Assembly (NCBI GenBank): GCA_013397075.1
Contig: VWZS01003642.1
Coordinates: 52,019 to 116,018, forward strand
Reading direction: 5' to 3'
Source of the DNA: Rhabdornis inornatus
Taxonomy: Eukaryota; Chordata; Aves; Passeriformes; Rhabdornithidae
DNA: 64,000 nt
Positions 36,801-47,500 of this stretch are shown here, piece by piece. Below the pieces are notes generated by a model. It ran no database searches. It saw only the letters and a program-made list of their open reading frames with translations, and was not told where the DNA came from. Made by a program: the position numbers and the translations under genes. Each line of letters begins with the position of its first letter. The stretch's first letter is position 1.

Positions 36801-38403
36801 TTTAGTTGGTTTTCTCTTACTAAATCAAGGATTGAAATGAAAATGGCAAATACCCAAATATACATCCAATGACTAATGTGAGAAAATGTTTTCTTACATC
36901 CCTAATGTATTTCCATAGCTCTGCCAGAATTATGAGAAAATTCTGGCAGCTGAGCTCAAGAAATCCAACACTTATTCTCTATTTCATTATATCTTTCATT
37001 AAGAAAGGAATGATCTCTGACCCAGAGAATTGAATAAACAACCTTGCATGGACTTTGGTGGACTGTGGATCAATCCTGTGGGATTTATCTGTGAAGGCAG
37101 TTGCTAGGTTTTGTCCCACCTAATGATAAACATTTTTATATTAACATCTACTGAGTCACACCAGTCAGGGGAAAGGACTATCACTGTGGCTTTCAGTACT
37201 AATTCAGTGTCTGCTTGAAGATGAGAGGAATCATATCCAGTGAGTTCTTATAGTTCTCTGTACAAAGGGGAACTCTAATCTTGGGATACTTCAATTTAGT
37301 TTTGTCATGTGAACACCATCAGAAAATTTAGCTCTCAGTGCTTCCTCTGTGAGTTCCCTACCAGTTTCTAAAATATCTGTCAAAGATGAAGCATTTATCA
37401 AATAATGTCTGCTACAAAACTCAACACTGTAAGCAGGGTGATTATTTCAATGCATGCTTAATTTGTAAAAGCAACTAAGAAAACGTGCTCCTTCACATTT
37501 TGGGACGAAATTGTTTAAGGGGTAATTGTTGTGACCATTTTAACAGCAAAAAATTGACTAAATCAATTAGTGCTTCGACTTGTGCATCTGAAAGAGGTGA
37601 AGTTGTTATGATGTGGTATCAACTTTGAAAAAATCAGCTAGTTAGGTCTTTTTCTGCACATGTAACTCTCCACTATGATCCCACCCTTTAGAATCTGGCC
37701 TGAAGAACAAAATAAATCAGCATAACCGAGATACAAAACCACTTTGCCTTATGTAAACGATGTGATATTATTATTTATGACAAAGAAAAAGTTAAATCAT
37801 ATCAGTGTTCCAAAAAAGTCAATGCTTTTAGCATCACAGCTTCATGATTTACAGTCTCTGAGGAGTATAGTGAAGTGTTTAGAGAGAAAAGAAGACCAGT
37901 CTTAAAATTCACAAGCAGATAATAATTTTTAAACCTGTGCACATATGGAGACCATGACAAATATGAGTATTTTCCACTAGAAAAAATACATAAAAAAAAA
38001 ACCAGTCACAATATTCAACATTACTAATAAATTGCTACAACCTTATCAGAAGTATGGGAGAAATGCAAAGGTTCTCTGGCTGACTTTAAATGGACTTTAA
38101 AATCTTACCTTTCATTCACTGCTGTAGTGGCAGGAACACTCATTCAGCATCAGAAAAGCTGGACTGTATACTCATCTCAGCCTCAGGGATTTTCATTAAT
38201 CTTTTTCCATTCCTAAGAAAATGAGTGCTATAATTAGTAGATTGTACACTAACCGAGCCTGTGGTTGATGATGGAACATTTTGCAGCCAAGAGAACATGG
38301 CCTAGAACTGAAAAAGAAGCAAGAATTTGTAACACAGTGTTATTACACTTAGCTAGAGGTGTATACAAATCTCTGAACCATCAGATGTTGAGTATGACTG
38401 TTG
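33895..38403. other. Intergenic DNA, nothing recognised
   Basis: AT-rich sequence without recognisable genes. A two-copy 23-bp direct repeat (ACATCTTC...GCTGCATTTTT) lies at 35477-35522. Confidence 0.5.
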
Positions 38404-38569
38404 AATCTGTTAAGAGCTGTAATATGTGTGAGTTATTTCATTCTTGCTCTCCATTTCTGAAAGTACACAAAATCTTTTCATTTCTGAAAGTACATAAAAT
38501 CCCTGAAATTAATTAAAACTGAAATTAATTAAAATACCATATTGTTTACAGATATTTATATGCCTTAAC
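38404..38569 (+). repeat. Duplicated block A, first copy
   Basis: These 166 bases recur at 40105-40270 with no difference seen. The block sits immediately left of the N gap that starts at 38575. Inside it are a 27-bp unit in two near-identical copies (38452-38478, 38479-38505) and a 16-bp unit in two identical copies (38503-38518, 38519-38534). The second copy is probably an assembly artefact. Confidence 0.95.
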
Positions 38570-38574
38570 AAAAT

Positions 38575-38667
38575 NNNNNNNNNNNNNNNNNNNNNNNNNN
38601 NNNNNNNNNNNNNNNNNNNNNNNNNNNNNNNNNNNNNNNNNNNNNNNNNNNNNNNNNNNNNNNNNNN
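38575..38667. other. Assembly gap (93 N)
   Basis: Unknown bases between duplicated block A and a G-rich tract. The size may be nominal. Confidence 1.
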
Positions 38668-38675
38668 AATACTAA

Positions 38676-38703
38676 GGGAGGGGGATGGGGGAGGGTTGGG
38701 GGG
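38676..38703 (+). other. G-quadruplex-type motif at the gap edge
   Basis: Five runs of three or more G (3, 5, 5, 3, 6) separated by one- or two-base loops (A, AT, A, TT). This fits the G3+N1-7 quadruplex rule with very short loops and one spare G-run. It begins 8 bases after the N gap. Confidence 0.85.
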
Positions 38704-39336
38704 AAGTGAATATTATAATTTTAGCCCAGTACACTGAAAGATAAGCCAGCAGTAGATAAATATACAACTTTGTGTTTCGACAGGAATGTGCGTCTGTTTC
38801 CCATTAACAGGAAGAGAGAAAGCTGAGAGCAAAGATTCTGGGAGTCCAAGAGAATTCCAACAATTCAAATAGGTATTTCAAGCACCCTAATGGCAGGTTC
38901 AGAGAGGAGGGACAAAAAAGGTTTGTATAATGTATGTTTTTGGCAACACTTCCTAGGAGAAAAGAAAACATTCTCACAACACAATCATGACAATAGAAAA
39001 AGTAACATCGCATTACAGATAACTTAAAGTTTGTCTCATTGTCCCGATGTGGTAGGTAGAGGAAAAATAAAAGAATGTGTCAAAAAAATTGTGTTCTTTT
39101 CCACAGGTGTTTCAAAAAGATGACAGAGACTGTTCATATGAGCAAGCATAGAACTGTTTTAATTGCTCTCAGACTACTTCATAAGCCAATGTGGACTCCC
39201 TTAAATAAGATCCACTTTATGAGTGACATTTGTTGCATGGGCATCAGTGGTGTAAAAGTCAGGTGACAAACCTTTCCTCTGTAATGATGGAAAGCTCTTG
39301 TCACCCTCCATTGACCACAGAAGAAGCTGAAACTGT

Positions 39337-40103
39337 CACACAAGTGCTGAAGCTTAAGAATAAGTGAAAAAATCTGGTTTTGTCCTAGCACAGTTTTTTG
39401 AAATGATGACTGCTGAATATTTTTATTTTAGTGACAGTTTTTAGAATTTTTCCAAACAGATGACTGTAGGGATGCTGAGGAAACAGATTTGCTTCTTTAG
39501 GGTAAAACCAAGAAACAGCAGAGAATTTTGAAAAGACAGAAATAAACTCTATATATTCAAAAAATATAATCAGGTCTTTTTTTAAGTCAATGAGACAGCT
39601 CTGTAGCCACTGAGCTACAAAACTATCTGAAAGTGGGAGCACAGGTAATTTTTCTTTTACTGAATTTTGGTATAATTTTCATGAACAATTTCTGCCATTA
39701 TTTCTAACAAAGAATATGATTCATCCACTTGAAATCATTGTAAACCCTACAATTCTTTGACACTTGAGTTCATTGACAAACAAGAGAAAAGTTTCTATCT
39801 ACGAAAAAGTTGTTCCAACTTTTTTTTTCTCTGTGTGTGATTAACTATCCTTTGGAAATTATGATGATCAATACAGCTCTGATTTATAAGAAGTGAGTGT
39901 GAGAAATGAAAAAAAAAGTAAGAAAAAATAGAATAACAGTGGCATTGGAAAACAGTAGGAGTATTAATTTCTGGCAGACTTCTCAAAAAACTAAGACAAT
40001 TTTGACTTGTCAACCTAGGAAGATATGCCATCATCACAGAAAAAATATCAGCCTCTGTGACTGGTTTAGGTTGATGTCACTGCATTTAAGAAGACACAAA
40101 TTG
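39337..40103 (+). repeat. Duplicated block B, first copy
   Basis: 767 bases that recur at 40272-41038 at a constant offset of 935 with no difference seen. The block ends exactly at the single n at 40104. It is non-coding; the short minus-strand frames in it (39385-39642, 39795-40037) appear twice only because of the duplication. Confidence 0.97.
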
Positions 40104-40271
40104 NAATCTGTTAAGAGCTGTAATATGTGTGAGTTATTTCATTCTTGCTCTCCATTTCTGAAAGTACACAAAATCTTTTCATTTCTGAAAGTACATAAAA
40201 TCCCTGAAATTAATTAAAACTGAAATTAATTAAAATACCATATTGTTTACAGATATTTATATGCCTTAACN
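40104..40271. repeat. Second copy of block A, bounded by single n on both sides
   Basis: 40105-40270 repeats 38404-38569 (offset 1701) and is flanked by n at 40104 and 40271. A short contig wedged between two n bases, identical to the sequence beside a nearby gap, is the signature of a misplaced or redundant gap-fill rather than a biological repeat. Confidence 0.95.
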
Positions 40272-41038
40272 CACACAAGTGCTGAAGCTTAAGAATAAGT
40301 GAAAAAATCTGGTTTTGTCCTAGCACAGTTTTTTGAAATGATGACTGCTGAATATTTTTATTTTAGTGACAGTTTTTAGAATTTTTCCAAACAGATGACT
40401 GTAGGGATGCTGAGGAAACAGATTTGCTTCTTTAGGGTAAAACCAAGAAACAGCAGAGAATTTTGAAAAGACAGAAATAAACTCTATATATTCAAAAAAT
40501 ATAATCAGGTCTTTTTTTAAGTCAATGAGACAGCTCTGTAGCCACTGAGCTACAAAACTATCTGAAAGTGGGAGCACAGGTAATTTTTCTTTTACTGAAT
40601 TTTGGTATAATTTTCATGAACAATTTCTGCCATTATTTCTAACAAAGAATATGATTCATCCACTTGAAATCATTGTAAACCCTACAATTCTTTGACACTT
40701 GAGTTCATTGACAAACAAGAGAAAAGTTTCTATCTACGAAAAAGTTGTTCCAACTTTTTTTTTCTCTGTGTGTGATTAACTATCCTTTGGAAATTATGAT
40801 GATCAATACAGCTCTGATTTATAAGAAGTGAGTGTGAGAAATGAAAAAAAAAGTAAGAAAAAATAGAATAACAGTGGCATTGGAAAACAGTAGGAGTATT
40901 AATTTCTGGCAGACTTCTCAAAAAACTAAGACAATTTTGACTTGTCAACCTAGGAAGATATGCCATCATCACAGAAAAAATATCAGCCTCTGTGACTGGT
41001 TTAGGTTGATGTCACTGCATTTAAGAAGACACAAATTG
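40272..41038 (+). repeat. Duplicated block B, second copy
   Basis: Identical by eye to 39337-40103. After 41038 the sequence continues into new DNA, so this copy probably belongs to the contig that should overlap the first copy. The real locus most likely has one copy. Confidence 0.97.
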
Positions 41039-43194
41039 GAGCCCTTTACATGCTTGGATCTGCTGTCAAGAAAGCCAACGGTGCTGGCTTTCTGGCACAG
41101 AAAATCAAACCCTATTGATTTAAAATTATGACATCAGACACCTGGCCCTGTCCAGCTCTTCCAAAGCAGTTGTCAGACACATTTGCAGTAGGGTGACTAA
41201 TTTGATATATAATACAGGATTATCTGGTGATCACTTCCTGGTCTTCACCTGGAGCAATACAAGAAGAATTTCCATATTTAGAACCGATTTTTATGAAAAA
41301 GTGCAGAAATGTCAGATACACAACGAAGTTTACAGAGGTAATGAAAAATACGTGGTAGCTGATGGAGCCTGCTGTTTAGGAGAACCTGGTCAAATAAATT
41401 TTTTTTGTCTTCAGTTTCTTCCAGACTGGTTGGTCTCTGCCTACAGATACAATTCCTCTTTGGAAGTGAGGAAGTGCAAATGGCTGATGTTTGCTACTCC
41501 AATTGACTCTTTCCACACAAAGACGCATGAAAATATTAATTAACACGTGTAACTCCAATAAAGACCTTGGAAATAATTACATCTTTGTCTTTCATGTATG
41601 GTGCATGGTAGCATAGTAAGTTTACCACCAGACAGAGTGATGGCTGTTCTCTGGCATACCAGACCTCCAACAAACTCTAAGTGATCTTTTCCTACAGTGT
41701 CAGTAAGGAGACTTTGTCAAGACGTTTGTGATTTGTGATTAAGATCCACTGTAATAGATTGGTCTTGCTGGTTTTAGCTATGTTATTTTCCAGTGAAGTT
41801 CATCCCAACCAATGATTTCAGAACAGTAAATGAAATTTATTGTTTACTGTGAAACAGCAAGAGCTGTGAGCTGTTCCTTTACACTGATATAAACCCACTG
41901 AAATACAGTGATGAGAGTCCACTACAGAATCGATGACTCACAGCAAAATACAAAAAATACCAATGCTTTGTAGTCAGTAAAATTATCTTCAAGGTTATAT
42001 ATGCTTATTTAGTGGTGATGATAAAGCACCATGTTAGGATTAATGTGATTTGTTTTTTTAAAGTAGAGAATATTTGCGGTAAGTTGCTGTTAAAATTAGG
42101 GTGGGGACCAGGTTGTGTTCATCTACTTTCTGTTCCATGTATTGTGGGGTGATTAGCCCATTTTGTTTTCCCTCATGACATTTTAAAATAAGATCAATAC
42201 CTTCTTCTTTACAAAGCTAGTCATATTTGTCTAAGTATATATTGAACAAGTTCTGGCTGTTTGTTTTAGCTGCAGAACAGGTATCTGTAACGAGAACTTG
42301 GTTCGCATTAATATTGACATTCACAGCATCTCTCTTGTCAAACATCACACCAGGTAGTAGGAAAAACAAGCTTCATTAATAAGTTCACAGTATTGGTTCA
42401 CAGATCATTGGGCAAAATTTGGCAATCTGTGTTAATAAAAAGAGCAGAAAAAATGTTTAGGGTATTACCCTCTGAGTTTAAAACCTGAATCCTACAGGGT
42501 TGCTCATGGATGACATTGCATATATAAATAAAACTACTGAGAAAAAATTATACAAAAATTACAAAAGTGTCTGCTTTTACCTCGCTTTGACAGTCAAACT
42601 GTAGCAAAGGAATTAACATTCCCATAATTTGGAAACAGAAAGCTGGTGTCTTGCTCTACATCATGCTGAGACCTCCCTCTGTCAGCTGAGAAAGCAGGAC
42701 AAAATGATCCCTTTCTTAATTTCTAATTCACTGTATTCAGAAATCTATCTCTCTCCTAAACTTTTAATCTTGTCACTCTCTCCCAAATATTTCATCTTTC
42801 TGTAACATGGAAAGCATACCAGTACATTTCTGGATAGCATAACTAAAACATTTGCCTATGTATTTTCAGCACAAACATGTGAGGCAGTAGATCAATTAAA
42901 GCAACTCCCTGTGGATGCAAAGGAGCATATCTGCGAGTCAGTCTGCCCATGTGATGAAAGCTACACCAATAAATACAGATGCACGTATTATTTGGTTATT
43001 TGAAAAGGGAACTAAAAGATAGCTATAAAAGGATGTTATATTGCCTGCTTTTGTGATGCTGATTATGCCCAGAAGTATAGTTAAACTCAAGGGTTATCTT
43101 TGCTTTCTTACTTAGCACACTGGCCTACACGTTTCTCTATGTGCAGACACCAATCTTTTTCTGTAACTCAGTATGAAAGGGACAAATGCAGCTT
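41039..43194. other. Intergenic DNA, nothing recognised
   Basis: AT-rich sequence. A 116-codon frame at 41193-41543 is followed by an AATAAA at about 41558, but its translation resembles nothing known and no splice sites support it. Confidence 0.5.
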
Positions 43195-43422
43195 CATAGA
43201 ATATGCTGAGATGGAAAGCACCCATTAGCATAATCAAATTCAACCCTTGGCCCTGTGCAGGACACCCCAAGAATCGCACCATATACTTGAGAGCATTGTT
43301 CAAGCACTTCTTGAACTCTGTCAGGCTCGGTGCTGTTACCACTTCCCTGGAGACCCTGTTCCAGCACTCAGCCACTCTCTCAAGGAAGAACCTTTGTCTA
43401 ATACCCAAACTAAACCTCCCGT
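43195..43422 (-). mobile_element. CR1 LINE, 3' part (left of inserted LTR)
   Basis: Minus-strand translation contains RFFLERVAECWNRV and EVVTAPSLTEFKKCLNNAL, the C-terminus of CR1 ORF2 (reverse transcriptase protein), followed by the 3' UTR that ends near TTCTATGAAG at 43195. The open frame is degenerate. Together with 43913-44292 it is one 5'-truncated CR1 copy, split by the LTR at 43423-43912. Confidence 0.92.
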
Positions 43423-43912
43423 TGTGGAGGCAGAAAGCCTCAGGACAAAACAGCATATCTCTCTCCCTTGGAGGGAAACTCCTTAGATCCTTCCTCGTTG
43501 TTATGTGAACCATAGTTTCGCTCCCGACATGCTTTACCGTAACACGTTAATCTGTTGTACCCCATTGTCCCTTCCCCCCTCGTACCGCCCCTGAGCCCTC
43601 AGACCATTCGTCATTGCTCTACCCCTCCCCTCTATGTCTATCCTGCTCCGTGTCGCTCGGGGAGCCCATTCGTCCCTGGACCCTTTTGAGGCTGGAAGAA
43701 TAAATCTTCCCCTTGGAACCCCTAATGCGGCTCCCGTCTCCTGTCTCCTGCGTCGGCCGAGGCGGAGCGCTCACGAAGGAGCTGCTGTCACTCGCCGCCT
43801 GGGAGCGCTCCGGAGGACGTGCCAGCCCCTCAGAGGCCTCCTCCCCAGGACGCTTCTCCAGTAGGTCGCGGCTCTCCACGTCTCCCCCACCGTCTCAAGG
43901 CCCGCCGCGACA
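43423..43912 (+). mobile_element. Solo LTR (ERVK-like) inserted into CR1
   Basis: A 490-bp block that begins TGTGGAGGCAG and ends GCGACA (TG...CA), interrupts the CR1 exactly, and is flanked by TCCCGT (43417-43422) and TCCCTT (43913-43918), a 6-bp target duplication with one mismatch. Six-base duplications are typical of class II (ERVK-like) retroviruses. AATAAA at 43699-43704 puts the LTR on the plus strand, with U5 to its right. It is rich in CpG, suggesting limited decay. Both flanks are CR1, so no viral genes remain: a solo LTR from recombination between two LTRs. Family name not determined. Confidence 0.85.
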
Positions 43913-44292
43913 TCCCTTGACACAATTTCAGGCCATTCCCTCAGGTCCTGTCACTGGTCAGCACAGAGCAGAGATCAGTGCCTGCCCCTGCTCTTCCCCT
44001 CATGAGGAAGCTGTAACTGCAGTGAGGTCTGTCCTCAGATTCCTCCAGCCTGAACAGACCAAGAGACCTCAGCTTCTCCTCGTAAGGCTTCCCCTCCAGA
44101 CCCTTCACCATCTTTGTTGCCCTCCTTTGGACACTCTCTAAGAGCTTAATGTCTCTTTTATATTGTGGCACCCAGACCAGCCCCCAGCACTGGAGGTGAG
44201 GCTGCCCCAGCTCAGAGCAGAGCAGGACAATCCCCTCCCTTGCCCAGCTGGCCGTGCTGTGCCTGATGCCCCCCAGGACATGGGTGGCCTTC
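43913..44292 (-). mobile_element. CR1 LINE, ORF2 part (right of inserted LTR)
   Basis: Minus-strand translation reads QYKRDIKLLESVQRRATKMV, then KGLEGKPYEEKLRSLGLFRLE and a SFLMRG segment ending at TSDRT, which is the C-terminal region of CR1 ORF2. The reading order continues into 43422-43195 once the LTR is removed. The copy is 5'-truncated at about 44292. A 117-codon frame stays open here, but it is only a fragment of the ORF2 protein. Confidence 0.93.
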
Positions 44293-44451
44293 ACACCTGA
44301 AAACTTGGGATACTTAAAGAGAGATAGAACTTATTAGGCAGTGAAATAGCTCCTTCAGACTTTCCCATCTGTTTCTGCATGAGAGATTTTCTTAGGACTG
44401 GTACTAGCAAAAGCAAAACTTGTATTATGTTTTTCATATATATAAAAAAAT

Positions 44452-44590
44452 GAGCCCAGTTTGGTTGGAGCCTAGTGCTGGTAGCATGAAGGTCATGTGT
44501 TCGATCCTTGTACTGGCCATTCACGTCAGAGTTGGACTTGATGATTATTGTGTTTCTCTTCAAACTCAGAATTTTCTGTGATTCTGTGAC
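44452..44590 (+). mobile_element. tRNA-Ile-derived SINE with CR1 tail (TguSINE1-like)
   Basis: The first 70 or so bases align with tRNA-Ile from the D arm onward (CAGTT-TGGTTGGAGC, GTGCT, AAGGTC, TGTTCGATCC, then TACTGGCCA). The pol III B box GTTCGATCC lies at 44499-44507. This is followed by TTCACGTCAGAGTTGGACTTG and a CR1-like 3' end with TTCTGTGATTCTGTGA. A tRNA-Ile head joined to a CR1 tail is the structure of TguSINE1, known from passerine birds and thought to be moved by CR1 machinery. The acceptor stem is not intact, so it is not a functional tRNA gene. Confidence 0.85.
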
Positions 44591-47500
44591 CTAGAAAGAC
44601 TTAGAAAGATCCAGAAAGTCAAACAGTATAACTGTCAGTATAAAGCCCATCACTATGGGTAAAATACAAGTAAAGATAAGGACACATAATTAGTGTTTCA
44701 ACCAAGATCGTGTCAAAATATAAGAAGCAATTAAAAGCCTTAGTAAGCCAAATGATTTCAAGTGGTAGGAGAAGAAAATTCAGACTGCAGTTCAAAAATA
44801 TTTGAGTCAAATGTGAGAAATGAGGGAATTCATTAAGAATGTCTTCCTGCTGGTGCAAAACCAGACCCATCAATACAATGCAAAATGAAAGGTTTGGGGA
44901 ATGCTTATCTTCACTGACTCTAAGGACACTTAGGGAGCTTCACCTCTGAACCTTTTTGTTTGCTAAAATGACAAGTGAGAATACATATATCGCACCAACT
45001 TCAACATATTCACAGATTCTGCTTTCTTAGCCTGTTATTTCACTTCTACAATAAAGAATTTCCTATATTTTAAAAAATTGTTCAATATTCTTAAAGAACA
45101 AAATATATAAAGATGCAATGGAAATTATTTATTTATTTACAGGAATTAACAAGTGATGATTCGGGTGTACTTATTAATTCTGCTATCATTTGAAACACAG
45201 CAGTACTGCTGAAGTTTACAATAAGAACTGGAATGCTTATCTTTCAACCAATGGCAGTACACATCCAGCCCAGATGAAAGGAGAGCTGCTGTATGGATTT
45301 GTTAATTAAGAAATTAGGAATTTTTCACCTCAGTCAGATTTCTTTACATCCCTGAACAGCTAAACACAGGGGACTGGGCCTAACATTCAGTTTGATATTT
45401 CAGACACTCACTTAGTCCCTAGAAGGGGAGCTCCAACACTTTCATGAACTTACTGGAAAATTCAAGTGCTGAAATAATTGTAAATACACTAGAGTAGTTA
45501 CTCTGTGAAGTATGAAAAATGCTTACTCTGGATTTACCAAATTAATAAAACCTTAAGAACTAGAGAACTTCAGTTTTCAACATTTCTGAAAAAAGATTCA
45601 ATTTACTTCAACAAGGATTTATGAAGGGTCCATTTCAGTTTGGAGAAGCTGTACCTTTAGGAATGTTAGACAAATAAAATTGTGTTAGGCAGGCTGCATA
45701 TTGCTAAGTAGTAGTATACATACCCATACCTGTATTCAAATGACAGATTTTAAAAAATGTGCATATTCAACAAGTAATCTAGACACATGCAAGAGCAAAT
45801 CCAGGGAATGAGTTTGGACAATGAATAGAGAAAAAAAGAGACAGGGCTGCTTGTTAGTTTATTTTCTCCTGAACAGAAGACATAAGTGATTGACATTTGT
45901 ATACAGTCTAGAATCACATCACAAAAACTGCCCTAAGAAGGTGACAGGATTTCCTGGGACTGGTTGGTCTGAAAAGAGGAGGTAAACTGCCTTTATTGCT
46001 GTCTCTTGGTACCTTAGGTCCCAGCTTAAGTAAGTTAAAGAGAAGAGACAAGAAGAACTGTTTCACAATTTTCTTTCTAGTTATACAAAGGACAAATTCC
46101 CTACAGCACAGACAGCTGCCACAGAGATTTCTGGGTGAGAAATTGCTCTGTTTACACAGCCTGAGAATGACCTCTCTCCTGTCTACCTCTAGCCCATTGT
46201 TAATCAACTGTCTCAAACAAGGAAACAAACTGGAGGATCACTTTCCCTCTTCATGCCAACATACATTTTTTTACCCACTTAAAATCTGTCTGGGATGCTT
46301 GTGCGACACAGCCTACTGGCAACAGAAACGTGGCTTAGTCTTTCACACTCTGGTTATCTGTCAATAAACTTAGATTATAGTTAGTCTTAGATTATAGTCT
46401 TTGGTGAAGTGAAGAAAAAAATCAGTATTTATCAGTTTTTGTTTATTTCACAAATCCCATTAGGTAATTAAGTGACCATTTTTATTTCTAGGTAAGAAGT
46501 AGGAAAGCAATCAGAATTACTGTGACTGAGCTGCTTAGAACCTGTAAATTAACTGCATGAAGATTTTGATATAAAGTTTCATAGCTGTACTGACTAGACA
46601 GTTTTGGAGGGTTTACAATCCTTCAAAGTTCTTATGTACCATCCAAAGAGTTTGCACTACCGGTTCGCCTCCATGGGCATGGGGAATGCTGGCAGCCTGA
46701 GCAAGGGATAGGTGTCAGCTTTGACCAGTGCTACAAAGAGCTGATTAAGGCATGCTCGGAGCTTTGACAGCAAACTGGCTTTGCCTAACTTCAGTAAACA
46801 AACTGGGGAGAAGCTGGTCTGGTCAACTGGAGCTTCCAGAGGTGTCAGAGGCAACCAATTAAATCAGAGCTAACAGTGGTTTATTTTACTAGTACAGCCA
46901 ATATAGCTCACTCTTACCCTACTGAAATCATGCTTCAAAACAGCCTCTTCATACTGAGATTAGCACAGATAACATGCTCTGGATTTTATTGACACTGGGA
47001 GAGTAACCAAGATTTCCATATATTTTAACAGTGCCAGAAAAATTTGTGTGCGGCCACTATAAATGAAAGAAAGACTAATATTTGAGTCAGCCTTCCTGTT
47101 TTGAAAATGAAATATAGAGTAAAATGAAATGCCCACATGGGGGAGTTATTGCAGAATAGTTAGGCCAGCTTCTATGTTAAAACAAGTACTCCCAGTCTTT
47201 GTAAAGAACCGTGGAACTGACAGTGATATGAAACAGAACAGTATTATTCTCTGCAAACAAAGCACTGGGTACCTCTCGTTTGTGTCTTCGTCATGTGGCA
47301 GGTTTGTCCAGATCATTCTTCTTTCCACATGGGTGAATCATAGTGACAAATACACAGTGTGGAGTAAAACATCTGAATATTCAAATATGACCTGAATATG
47401 CCCATTAAAATTGTCCTACACTTATTGAAAAAGTCATTATTCTTAAAAAATTGTGTGCAGCCACGCTTGGATATCAGCTTCTGACTGAGCAAGAAAATTG

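Noticed and set aside
39906..40217. 103-codon plus-strand frame
   Set aside because: Runs through the single n at 40104, joining block B to the misplaced copy of block A; an assembly chimera.
39385..40972. Pairs of identical short minus-strand frames looking like a duplicated gene family
   Set aside because: They are the same sequence repeated by the false duplication; translations resemble nothing and no difference separates the copies.
41193..41543. 116-codon frame followed by AATAAA near 41558
   Set aside because: Translation not recognised; AATAAA is frequent in DNA this AT-rich.
43713..44141. 142-codon plus-strand frame
   Set aside because: Runs from the LTR into the CR1 fragment and is antisense to the CR1 protein; a composite of two mobile elements.
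44452..44525. Genuine tRNA-Ile gene
   Set aside because: The 5' acceptor strand is missing, the anticodon arm is altered, and the sequence continues into a CR1-type tail, so it is a SINE.
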